NCBI RefSeq assembly: GCF_030063245.1
Contig: NZ_JASISR010000027.1
Location: 1 to 60,071 of the forward strand
DNA length: 60,071 nucleotides
Origin: Paenarthrobacter sp. PH39-S1
Lineage (GTDB): Bacteria; Actinomycetota; Actinomycetes; Actinomycetales; Micrococcaceae
Direction: 5' to 3'
Positions 47,324-54,781 of this stretch are shown piece by piece. Below the pieces are notes generated by a model that did no database searches, was not told where the DNA came from, and saw only the letters and a list, made by a program, of their open reading frames with translations. Within the stretch, counting starts at the first letter, position 1; each line of letters opens with the position of its first letter. The translations under genes and the position numbers were made by a program.

Positions 47324-47928
47324 ATGTCGGACACTACTTGCCACATGTCGATCTCCCTTGACGGTTTTGTTGCCGGTCCTGACCAGAGCCGCGAGCACCC
47401 GCTCGGGAAGCGCGGAATCGAGCTGCACGGCTGGCACATCGGCGACGAGCGCGCCAACGAGGCCGATGAGATCGCAACCCGTTGGCTCATGCGCCCCCGC
47501 GGCGCTTATGTCATGGGCCGCAATATGTTCGGTCCGATCCGCGGCGAGTGGGAGGCGGGCTGGCGCGGGTGGTGGGGGTCCGAACCGCCTTATCACGCAC
47601 CGGTGTTCGTGCTCACCCATCACGCCCGCAATCCGATCGAGATGGAGGGCGGGACGACTTTCCACTTCGTCACCGACGGCTTCGATATCGCCTACGCGCA
47701 GGCGCGTGAGGCAGCCGGCGACGACGGCATAGACATCGCAGGCGGTGCCTCCACCGTTCGACAGGCGCTCGTCGCCGGGGTCATCGATGAGCTGACGCTC
47801 GACATCGCCCAGTTCTACTCGGGGCCGGCGAGCGGGTCTTCGACGGCGTCAAATCTTTCGGGTTGGAGCCCGTCGAGGTGTTGCATTCGCCGCTGGCCAC
47901 TCACATCCGCTACCGGCGGACCAGTTGA
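47324..47928 (+). pseudogene. RibD C-terminal domain (DHFR-like) reductase, frameshifted near the 3' end
   Basis: From ATG 47324: CHMSISLDGFVAGPDQSREH, GAYVMGRNMFGPIRGEW, PVFVLTHHARNPIEMEGGTT, DIAGGASTVRQALVAGVIDE and LTLDIAQ are typical of stand-alone RibD_C reductases. Near 47820 a one-base indel shifts the frame. The expected ending GAGERVFDGVKSFGLEPVEV and HSPLATHIRYRRTS is readable in the next frame to TGA 47926. The unrepaired frame runs on to 48046 with unrelated residues. Confidence 0.8.
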
Positions 47929-48520
47929 CCGCTGGATAGGTGTACACCGCTTCGAGTGTCGCGATGCGGATGACAGCGACGCACTGTCGGGTGTCCCAAG
48001 AGGTAGTCCTGTAGCAGCCGCTGTGGCACCGCGGTTGATTCCGTGACATTTACGGCAAGGTGGTGTCGTGTCTGACCCTCCCCACATGAAGCCCGATTGG
48101 CGCAGATCACACGCCAGCGCAGGAGTAGTGCTGTCAGGAAGTCTCACCACCCATACCATGCAAGACGGCACTTGCTGCCGACAACTGCCACAGCAAGTGA
48201 GCACAGAACGCCGCTACCGAACTCCACACCAATGCCCATCACGAGTCTTGATTCCCGGTGTCCCATCAAAGGATGGTTTCGTCTGATTCAGAGACTATCG
48301 GGATGAGACACGTCATTGGGACAAACCGGAGCCGCGAGAAGCCGTGCCGTGACGGCGCAGAAGGTTAACCGCGGTGAATCCTGCCAATGGTTCCATTGAT
48401 GGGATGACAGGGGTGAGAGTGGCAGCCGACACCAGCGGCTGCCACTCCGGGTCGCGGAGTTATGGGCGGTGCTTTTTTGATGCCGCGGTCCTGGGCATGT
48501 TCTTGTCGTTGGTGGGGAGT
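47929..48520. other. Gene-free stretch before the MBL-fold gene
   Basis: Roughly 590 bases without a supported gene. Apart from the hairpin at 48417-48447 nothing with clear structure was found. Confidence 0.45.
48417..48447 (-). terminator. Hairpin downstream of the MBL-fold gene
   Basis: Perfect 12-bp stem GAGTGGCAGCCG/CGGCTGCCACTC with a 7-base loop, 74 bases beyond the leftward stop. No T-tract. Confidence 0.65.
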
Positions 48521-49345
48521 CTATCCGAGTTGGCCTGTTGGGTAGAGTTCGCGGAATTTCCAGTCGTGTTCCGGGATGATGATGTCGGCTTCTTTCCTTA
48601 TCCGGTCGTAGCCGGTCATGAGCTCGGGCAAGTCCCAGAAGGATCCCATGGGCCAGTTGAGTTCCAGGTTCTTGTAGTTGTACATGACATCGCTGGTCAG
48701 GCAAACCGTCCCGGCGTCGGTTTCCACCATGACGACCATGCAACCGGGTGTGTGGCCTCCGATCTTGACTAAGCGGACCGAGTCGTTGACGCGGTGGTCG
48801 CCGTCTATGACTTGCAGTCGTTCGCGTACCGCGTCGATCTTGTAGCTATATTCGGGGTAGTAAAACATGCAGAAGGAGGGCGGTTCATCAGCTTGGGGGA
48901 GTTCATCGTTTTGGACGATAAAAGTGGCGTTGGGGAAGAGTTCATTGTTGCCGATGTGGTCGAAATGCAGGTGGGTGAGGATGACGATGTCAACATCCTG
49001 AGGGGCAACCCCGTGTTGGGCCAGCCCCTGCACGAGGTCTTGGCCTTCGGTGCGGGATGCTACGAAGTCGACTCCGTAGCGGCTTTGCATCTGGGAGACC
49101 TCATCGATGTCTCCCAGTCCGGTGTCCACGAGGATCACCTGGTCAGTGCCCTGGATGAGCCAAACGGGCACTGGCACCATGACGCCCTGGGTGATTTCCC
49201 CGTTCTTGCGCTGGATGTCCGTCCGCCATCCGAAGGGACGCCGGTCCTCCACAGGCAGGTCCGGGTGGGCCCCGGAATTAAGCAGGGATACGGACAGGGA
49301 GCTTTCCAGTTCCCCGGTCACGATGTGTTGAATCTTTACACCCAT
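48521..49345 (-). CDS. Metallo-beta-lactamase-fold hydrolase, AHL-lactonase-like
   Basis: 274 residues from ATG 49345 (AAAGGAG 9 bases upstream). VPVWLIQGTDQVILVDTGLG, the HxHxDH metal motif in VDIVILTHLHFDHIGNNELF, later KIGGHTPGCMVVMVETDAGT and DVMYNYKNLEL supply two-metal ligands. The subgroup contains N-acyl-homoserine lactonases and related lactone hydrolases. Its place downstream of a LacI gene and divergent from an import/catabolic operon suggests it hydrolyses an ester or lactone in that pathway rather than quenching signals (inference). Confidence 0.8.
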   Translation of the reverse strand: MGVKIQHIVTGELESSLSVSLLNSGAHPDLPVEDRRPFGWRTDIQRKNGEITQGVMVPVPVWLIQGTDQVILVDTGLGDIDEVSQMQSRYGVDFVASRTEGQDLVQGLAQHGVAPQDVDIVILTHLHFDHIGNNELFPNATFIVQNDELPQADEPPSFCMFYYPEYSYKIDAVRERLQVIDGDHRVNDSVRLVKIGGHTPGCMVVMVETDAGTVCLTSDVMYNYKNLELNWPMGSFWDLPELMTGYDRIRKEADIIIPEHDWKFRELYPTGQLG

Positions 49346-49425
49346 CGAAGTGTCTCCTTTGGTTGATGGCTGATGTTTTTGAGCGGGTGGCAGGACAAGG
49401 CCTGATGCGCGCCGGGCGGCGTCCA

Positions 49426-50457
49426 TCATGGTTGTGAGGACACGGGGGTGGGGCTGAATCGTGATTCGCCGGAGGAAGCACGGGCGATGAGGGTGACGGA
49501 CAGTATTTCGCGGTGAGGTTGAGGGGGGGATTTATGCTCAAGTGAATCCAGCAGGATCTCGGCGGCTTTGGAGCCCAGCCCTGCGATGTCCTGATGGACG
49601 GAGGTGATGGTGGGTTGCGATCGCCGGGCCAGGGAGATGTCATCAAAGCCGACCACGGAGACGTCTTCTGGCACGCGCAGCTTCATGGCTTGCAGTTCTT
49701 GGATGGCCGCGTGGGCCATGAGGTCATTGACGGCGAAAACCGCGGTGAAGTCGTTGTCAGTAATATCGCCGATGCATGCTTGCAGGGCTGCGGTTCCACC
49801 ATCGATGGTCAACGCCCCACGGCTGACGGTGGCAATGCCGCCCGCCGCGGTCCAGGTGGACAAAAATCCCTCCACCCGCTGGGTGCTGCTGATTAGGTGT
49901 TCTTCCCCGGCCAAGACCAACGCCTTGTGATGGCCGTATTCCAACAAATGCTCGGCCGCAAGTCGGCCGCCGGTGACATTGTCGGAGACCACAGCAACCG
50001 TCCGTGAGCCTTCGATCTCCTCATCGACGTGAACGAGCGGAATGTCTCCCAGCAGCCTGGTCAGCTCCTCTCCCGTCATTTCGGCGCCGGCGGCGTAGAT
50101 GACACCGTCGACAGCCTTGCCGCGGAGCATTTCCAAGTAAAGAACTTCACGTTCATGGTTGAAGCCGGTGTTGCACAGCAGGATGTTGTATCCCCTGGAG
50201 CTCGCGACTCCCTCGGCGCCTTTGGTGAGTATGGCGAAAAATTCATCCCCGACATCAGGCACAAGCATCGCCACAATGCGGGTCATCCCCAAGGCGAGGT
50301 TTTGTGCGGCCCTGTGGGGCAGGTAGGCGAGCTTTTCCATGGCATCGTGCACACGTTGCTGGACCTCGTCGCTGACCTTCCGCTTTCCGCTGAGAGTGTG
50401 GGAAACCGTCGTGGGGCTCACCCCGGCCAGTGAAGCAACATCGGCTATGGATACCAC
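49426..50457 (-). CDS. LacI-family transcriptional regulator
   Basis: 343 residues. N-terminal HTH VSIADVASLAGVSPTTVSHT with hinge helix LPHRAAQNLALG, then a periplasmic-binding-protein-like effector domain (IVAMLVPDVGDEFFAILTKG, DNVTGGRLAAEHLLEYGHHK, VFAVNDLMAHAAIQELQAM, VPEDVSVVGFDDISLARRSQ, PTITSVHQDI). Two operator-like sites stand 33-72 bases before its start, so it probably represses itself and the divergent operon until an inducer from that pathway binds. The MBL-fold gene follows in the same transcript. Confidence 0.93.
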   Translation of the reverse strand: MVSIADVASLAGVSPTTVSHTLSGKRKVSDEVQQRVHDAMEKLAYLPHRAAQNLALGMTRIVAMLVPDVGDEFFAILTKGAEGVASSRGYNILLCNTGFNHEREVLYLEMLRGKAVDGVIYAAGAEMTGEELTRLLGDIPLVHVDEEIEGSRTVAVVSDNVTGGRLAAEHLLEYGHHKALVLAGEEHLISSTQRVEGFLSTWTAAGGIATVSRGALTIDGGTAALQACIGDITDNDFTAVFAVNDLMAHAAIQELQAMKLRVPEDVSVVGFDDISLARRSQPTITSVHQDIAGLGSKAAEILLDSLEHKSPPQPHREILSVTLIARASSGESRFSPTPVSSQP

Positions 50458-50490
50458 GGGCCCTCCTTCAGGTCGTCGGTCACATCGTTT

Positions 50491-50504
50491 GCAAACCGCT
50501 TTGC
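50491..50504. promoter_or_regulatory. LacI-type operator 1
   Basis: GCAAACCGCTTTGC has perfect outer arms (GCAAA/TTTGC) around CCGC, the central-CG style of LacI-family sites. A perfect GTTTGCAAAC palindrome overlaps its left edge (50487-50496). Confidence 0.7.
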
Positions 50505-50515
50505 TAAACCTCTTG

Positions 50516-50529
50516 CCAAACCGCTTTGG
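50516..50529. promoter_or_regulatory. LacI-type operator 2
   Basis: CCAAACCGCTTTGG shares the core AAACCGCTTT with operator 1 and has perfect outer arms CCAAA/TTTGG. The centres are 25 bases apart. It overlaps TTGCCA, a possible -35 for the rightward operon. Confidence 0.75.
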
Positions 50530-50604
50530 TTAAATGTAGCGTAGGTCACAACACCGACGCAAGACCGCCGGTATCGGCGCGTATCCCCTGAAAATTCAAG
50601 GATA

Positions 50605-51414
50605 ATGATGATTAAAGTTCTGCTCGCTGGCGAATCCTGGATCAGTAATTCGACACACTACAAGGGGTTCGATTCGTTCAACAGCGTGACCTTCCACACG
50701 GGGCATGGCCCGTTGGTCAAGGCGCTGACCGGATCCGATATTGACCTGACGTTTATGCCGGGTCATGAGGTGGCGGAAAACTTCCCTTCTGATTTGGACT
50801 CCTTCAACAAGTTCGATGTTGTGATCATTTCGGACATTGGCGCCAACAGCCTGCTGCTTTCGGCCAGCACGTGGCTGTCTTCACAAAGGCAGCCCGATCG
50901 GCTGGAACTGTTGGCTGAGTGGACGGCCAGCGGCGGCGGTCTGGCCATGATGGGCGGCTACCTTAGCTTCCAGGGCATTGAAGGAAAGGCCTTCTATGCC
51001 GGGTCCGCGGTGGAACGTGTCCTTCCGGTGGAGATTTCACGTTTTGATGACCGGGTCGAATGCCCGGCCGGTGTCCGGCCGGTGTCGATTTCACCCACCG
51101 GCGGGGTGGACGGGGCCTTCTCTGTGCCCGAGGGCCCTTGGCCCCATCTGCTCGGCTACAACAAGGTCACTGCCAAGGCTGGTTCCCAAGTCCTGGCCGA
51201 GATTGGGCCGGACCCTCTGCTGGTTTTGGGAGCGGTGGGACAGGGCCGCTCGGCTGCCTGGACCAGCGACATCTCCCCGCACTGGTGCCCTGATGAGTTC
51301 TCCAGCTGGGACGGCTACCGGACCATCTTTGTCTCGCTGATTACTTGGCTGGCCGGCAGCCAGGAGGCCTTGGCGTCTGTGCCGCTGATGAACAAGGAGA
51401 CCACTAATGTATGA
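50605..51414 (+). CDS. Class I glutamine-amidotransferase-like protein
   Basis: 269 residues. IKVLLAGESWISNSTHYKGF, VVIISDIGANSLLLSASTWL, WTASGGGLAMMGGYLSFQG and LGAVGQGRSAAWTSDISPHW match the GATase1-like (DUF1355-type) group of proteins. It shows no clear Cys nucleophile elbow (GGYLSF where GATases have GxCxG), so it may bind or process a substrate without glutaminase activity. First gene of the LacI-controlled operon; its stop overlaps the M24 gene by 8 bases. Confidence 0.6.
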   Translation: MMIKVLLAGESWISNSTHYKGFDSFNSVTFHTGHGPLVKALTGSDIDLTFMPGHEVAENFPSDLDSFNKFDVVIISDIGANSLLLSASTWLSSQRQPDRLELLAEWTASGGGLAMMGGYLSFQGIEGKAFYAGSAVERVLPVEISRFDDRVECPAGVRPVSISPTGGVDGAFSVPEGPWPHLLGYNKVTAKAGSQVLAEIGPDPLLVLGAVGQGRSAAWTSDISPHWCPDEFSSWDGYRTIFVSLITWLAGSQEALASVPLMNKETTNV

Positions 51415-52567
51415 GGCCATCACCCGGGTTTCAGAGCTGACGGAGCGGTGTGACCGCTTTCAAGAGCGGATGCTCCAGGCTGGCTTTGAGGCCGCCATCA
51501 TTTCCTCCCCCCTCAGCGTCCATTACCTCACGGGAGTGGACCTGGGAGGGTTCCTGTCACCGCAAGCCTTGATATTTGCCGCCGACAAGGACCCCGTTCT
51601 CATCGTCCGCGATATTGAAATGACCTGGCAGGACCACTGGGCGGAACGGTCGTGGTGCAAGACATGGGCATCCTACAAAGATGACCAGGACGCCCATGTT
51701 GTCATAGGTGAAGCTGCCAGCCAGTTGGTCGGTAGGGGGGTGAAGAGGCTCGGACTTGAGCTCAATAGACCTACCATGAGCTACGACGCCGTCCAGAAGC
51801 TGCTCTCTACCATTGATCCTGGTGCGATCGGCTCGATCACCGAGACGATCGAAGGGATGCGCCGCATCAAATCCGCAACAGAGATTGGATTTATGCGGGA
51901 GGCCGGGAAGATCGCCGTGGCAGGGGTGTATGCACAGGCTGATGCCGTCCGCGGTGGCGCCACCGACACCCAGTCCGTGTCCGCGGCGTTTGGGGCCATG
52001 TTGGAGGCCGGGGCCTCCTTGCTTGCTGACCCGCCGTCGTTGCCCGTCGGTCCCGGGTCGGCGCGCGCCCACAGCCACTGGGACGGCAAGAAGCCTGTCG
52101 ATGGTGACGTTGTCACCTTCTTCATGTCGGGCAGTTACGGCCGCTATCAGTGCCCGGTGGAGAGGACCTTCGTGTATGGGAAAAACCATGGACGAGCCCA
52201 AAGCGTCATCGACTCCGTCGTGGAGGTACAAACGGAGATCCTGGATTTCTTGAAGGCCGGGGTGGTGTCGTCCGAAGCCGACCAGTTTGCGAAGAAGCTC
52301 TATGAAGCACGGGGCCTGGAACAATATCGGGCGTGCCGGCTGGGGTATTCAATCGGCATAGCGTACCCGCCCGGATGGTGGGAGAACGAGATCGCCCAAA
52401 TCCGCCCCGGCAGCGACATGGTCCTTGAACCCGGCATGGCTTTCCATATCGTTCCGTGCCTGTGTGTTCCGGATGTGGGCTTCGTCAACCGCAGCATGGC
52501 CGTTGTCATCACGGAGAACGGCTGTGAGCCGCTCATTGACCTGCCGATAGACAAGCAGGTTCTGTGA
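51407..52567 (+). CDS. M24 pita-bread enzyme without metal ligands (creatinase/ectoine-hydrolase-like)
   Basis: 386 residues: N-terminal creatinase domain (AAIISSPLSVHYLTGVDLGG) and C-terminal pita-bread fold. Three of the five M24 metal ligands are replaced. The first Asp region reads VVTFFMSGSYGRY, the second reads QCPVERTF in place of SDITRTF, and the His position reads LGYSIGIAYPPGW. The two Glu regions (VLEPGMAFH, ITENGCEP) remain. Metal-free members include creatinase and ectoine hydrolase (DoeA), and GY-IG--YPP-W resembles the latter. It probably hydrolyses a C-N bond in a small cyclic or amidine substrate (inference). SD AAGGAG is 8 bases upstream. Confidence 0.75.
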   Translation: MYEAITRVSELTERCDRFQERMLQAGFEAAIISSPLSVHYLTGVDLGGFLSPQALIFAADKDPVLIVRDIEMTWQDHWAERSWCKTWASYKDDQDAHVVIGEAASQLVGRGVKRLGLELNRPTMSYDAVQKLLSTIDPGAIGSITETIEGMRRIKSATEIGFMREAGKIAVAGVYAQADAVRGGATDTQSVSAAFGAMLEAGASLLADPPSLPVGPGSARAHSHWDGKKPVDGDVVTFFMSGSYGRYQCPVERTFVYGKNHGRAQSVIDSVVEVQTEILDFLKAGVVSSEADQFAKKLYEARGLEQYRACRLGYSIGIAYPPGWWENEIAQIRPGSDMVLEPGMAFHIVPCLCVPDVGFVNRSMAVVITENGCEPLIDLPIDKQVL

Positions 52568-53688
52568 TGGAGCCGGTGACGACCGCCGAACGCCCAGCCA
52601 CCTCCAGGCGTCCGGCCACTGGTGCTTCCATCAGGGTCAGGAACGCCATGAAAAGCTACGGACCGACAGTGGTGCTGGAAAACCTGGACCTTAATATTGA
52701 GCCAGGGGAGTTCGTAACCTTGCTCGGACCGAGCGGATCGGGAAAGTCGACCCTGCTCAACGCCATCGCCGGGCTGGAAAACCTGACTGGCGGCACCATT
52801 GAGGTCGATGGGCGGGATCTGACTCGCGTTCCTGCCCATAAGAGGGGCTTCGGCATGGTTTTCCAGTCGTATGCTCTTTTCCCTCACCTGACGGTGGCCG
52901 AAAATGTCGGCTATCCACTGCGTGTTCGGCACCTGGGGGCACGGGACCGGCGCCTCCAGGTGCAGAAATACCTGGAGCTGGTTGCCCTCGACCATATGGC
53001 TGACAGGTTGCCGTCCCAGCTCAGCGGCGGGCAGCAGCAACGTGTGTCACTGGCCCGGGCGATGGTGTTTGAGCCCAGTGTGCTGCTCATGGATGAACCT
53101 CTTGGTGCTTTGGACCGGAACTTGCGTCAGTCGTTGCAGTTTGAGATCCGCAAGCTCCAGCTCGAAGCAGGGTCAACGGTGATCTACGTTACCCACGACC
53201 ATGACGAGGCATTGTCCATGAGCGACAAGGTGGCACTGCTCAACGACGGCAGGATCGTACAGTTGGCCTCCCCCCGGGACCTCTACCGCAACCCACGGAA
53301 TTCGTATGTGGCCGCCGCTTTTGGTGAGACCAGCCTGCTGAAATGCACGGTCGACGCCGGACATGCCGGCTTGACGGCCCACCTGACCGGGAGTGGGCAG
53401 AGCCTGCGTGTGCCGGAGCACACCAACCACACCTGCACCGGAGGAGAAGGGTTCCTTGCGGTGAGGCCTGAAGTGGCGACCATCGTGGGTCCTCGCGATC
53501 CCGGGGCGAACCTTCACGGGATGCTCGAGTCGGTCGCCTTCATGGGTGACATCTGGCGGTGCGAGGTGAGGGTCGGAACGGAAACCCTCATCGCCACGGC
53601 CCCGTCAGGGGCGGCCCTTGCCTATCAGACCGGTCAAGACATCGGGCTGACTCTCGATTTGGATTCACTGCGACTCGTGGCCATCTAG
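52564..53688 (+). CDS. ABC transporter ATP-binding protein, PotA-like
   Basis: 374 residues. Walker A LLGPSGSGKSTLLNAIAGLE, Q-loop VFQSYALFPHLTV, signature LSGGQQQRVSLARAMVFEPS, Walker B VLLMDEPLGALDR, H-loop VTHDHDEAL, then a C-terminal TOBE domain. This layout is typical of polyamine/iron/opine-type importers. Start GTG 52564 or ATG 52567 overlaps the M24 stop, indicating coupling. Confidence 0.92.
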   Translation: MMEPVTTAERPATSRRPATGASIRVRNAMKSYGPTVVLENLDLNIEPGEFVTLLGPSGSGKSTLLNAIAGLENLTGGTIEVDGRDLTRVPAHKRGFGMVFQSYALFPHLTVAENVGYPLRVRHLGARDRRLQVQKYLELVALDHMADRLPSQLSGGQQQRVSLARAMVFEPSVLLMDEPLGALDRNLRQSLQFEIRKLQLEAGSTVIYVTHDHDEALSMSDKVALLNDGRIVQLASPRDLYRNPRNSYVAAAFGETSLLKCTVDAGHAGLTAHLTGSGQSLRVPEHTNHTCTGGEGFLAVRPEVATIVGPRDPGANLHGMLESVAFMGDIWRCEVRVGTETLIATAPSGAALAYQTGQDIGLTLDLDSLRLVAI

Positions 53689-53719
53689 GCTCCGACCTCA
53701 ACTCACAGAAAGAACAACC

Positions 53720-54781
53720 ATGAAACGAATGATTTGGGCGAATATCGCCATTGTGGCGTCGTTGGGCACGGTCCTTGCCGGGTGTGGCACCCCGGCATCC
53801 GATGCTGGTTCGGCACCCAGCCAAACTGTCACGGTGGTGGACGGCGGCGGCGCTTATCACGATGCGATGGTCAAGGCCGTGTATGAACCGTTTGAGAAAG
53901 AAACGGGGATCAAGGTAGTTTCGCAAAGCTACGACTACTCCCAGGGCGCCATCAAGGCCCAGGTATTGGGCGCCAAGCAGTGGGATGTCGTATCCACCTC
54001 CACCATCTTGGACGACGCGGCGGCTGCCGAGTTGTACCAACCCATCGACTATGCGGTTGTGAACAAGGACGGTTACTCGGCCGCCGATGCCTCGAAGTAC
54101 TTCCTCTGGTCGGTGTACTCCGCCAACGTTCTTGCCTGGAACACGAACTCCATCAAGACTGCGCCCACGTCGTGGGCGGATCTCTGGGACACCGGCAAGT
54201 TCCCCGGCCCTCGGGCTCTGTGGAACAGCCCCCAGTCCGTGCTGGAGATCGCCCTCTTGGCCGATGGGGTGAGCTGGGACAAGATGTACCCGCTGGACGT
54301 GGACCGCGCCTTCAAGAAACTCGATGAACTCAAGAGCAAGACCAACATTGTGTGGTACGACTCCGGTGCCCAACAGACCCAAAATTTCTCCAGCGGCGCA
54401 GCCGTCATCGGTGAAGGATGGAACGGGCGTATCGCCTCCTCACGGAACCAGGGGCAGCCGGTGGACTACACCATCAACGGGGCACTCTCGGGTGGAACAG
54501 CATGGGCTGTTCTGAAGACCGCACCGAACAAGACCAACGCGATGAAATTTATGAACTATGCTGGCGGCGCTGAGGCGGGAGCCGCATTGGCGCAGGCCTT
54601 CCCCGGCATGTCACCGGCTAATACCAAGTCGTACCCGCTGATTCCCGAGAAGATTGCCAAGAATCTTGAGTCCAACCCTGCCAATGCCAAGGTGGTGGCA
54701 GGAAATATGGACGCACAGTGGTGGGCCACCAACTACAATGCGGTCTACGAGCGCTGGCAGAAATGGTATTCGGCCAAGTGA
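53720..54781 (+). CDS. Lipoprotein substrate-binding protein, PotD-like
   Basis: 353 residues. Signal peptide with lipobox LAGCG (cleavage before Cys22). The mature part is a two-lobed binding protein of the spermidine/putrescine type: YEPFEKETGIKVV, QWDVVSTSTILDDAAAAELY, AWNTNSIKTAPTSWADLWDT, GPRALWNSPQSVLEIALLAD and WAVLKTAPNKTNAMKFMNYA. It would capture the ligand outside the membrane for the transporter encoded around it. Ligand unknown. Confidence 0.9.
   Translation: MKRMIWANIAIVASLGTVLAGCGTPASDAGSAPSQTVTVVDGGGAYHDAMVKAVYEPFEKETGIKVVSQSYDYSQGAIKAQVLGAKQWDVVSTSTILDDAAAAELYQPIDYAVVNKDGYSAADASKYFLWSVYSANVLAWNTNSIKTAPTSWADLWDTGKFPGPRALWNSPQSVLEIALLADGVSWDKMYPLDVDRAFKKLDELKSKTNIVWYDSGAQQTQNFSSGAAVIGEGWNGRIASSRNQGQPVDYTINGALSGGTAWAVLKTAPNKTNAMKFMNYAGGAEAGAALAQAFPGMSPANTKSYPLIPEKIAKNLESNPANAKVVAGNMDAQWWATNYNAVYERWQKWYSAK

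Noticed and set aside
46864-47490. A 208-codon leftward frame across the comM break
   Set aside because: Composition is Arg/Ser/Cys-rich without domains, and its 5' part is the antisense of the reductase at 47324.
48097-48306. Short frames in 47.9-48.5 kb
   Set aside because: Overlapping frames of about 70 codons without ribosome sites or recognisable sequence.
48521-49345. Quorum-quenching lactonase as the definite function of the MBL-fold gene
   Set aside because: The HxHxDH fold is shared by many hydrolases, and the gene context points to a catabolic role; only the fold is supported.
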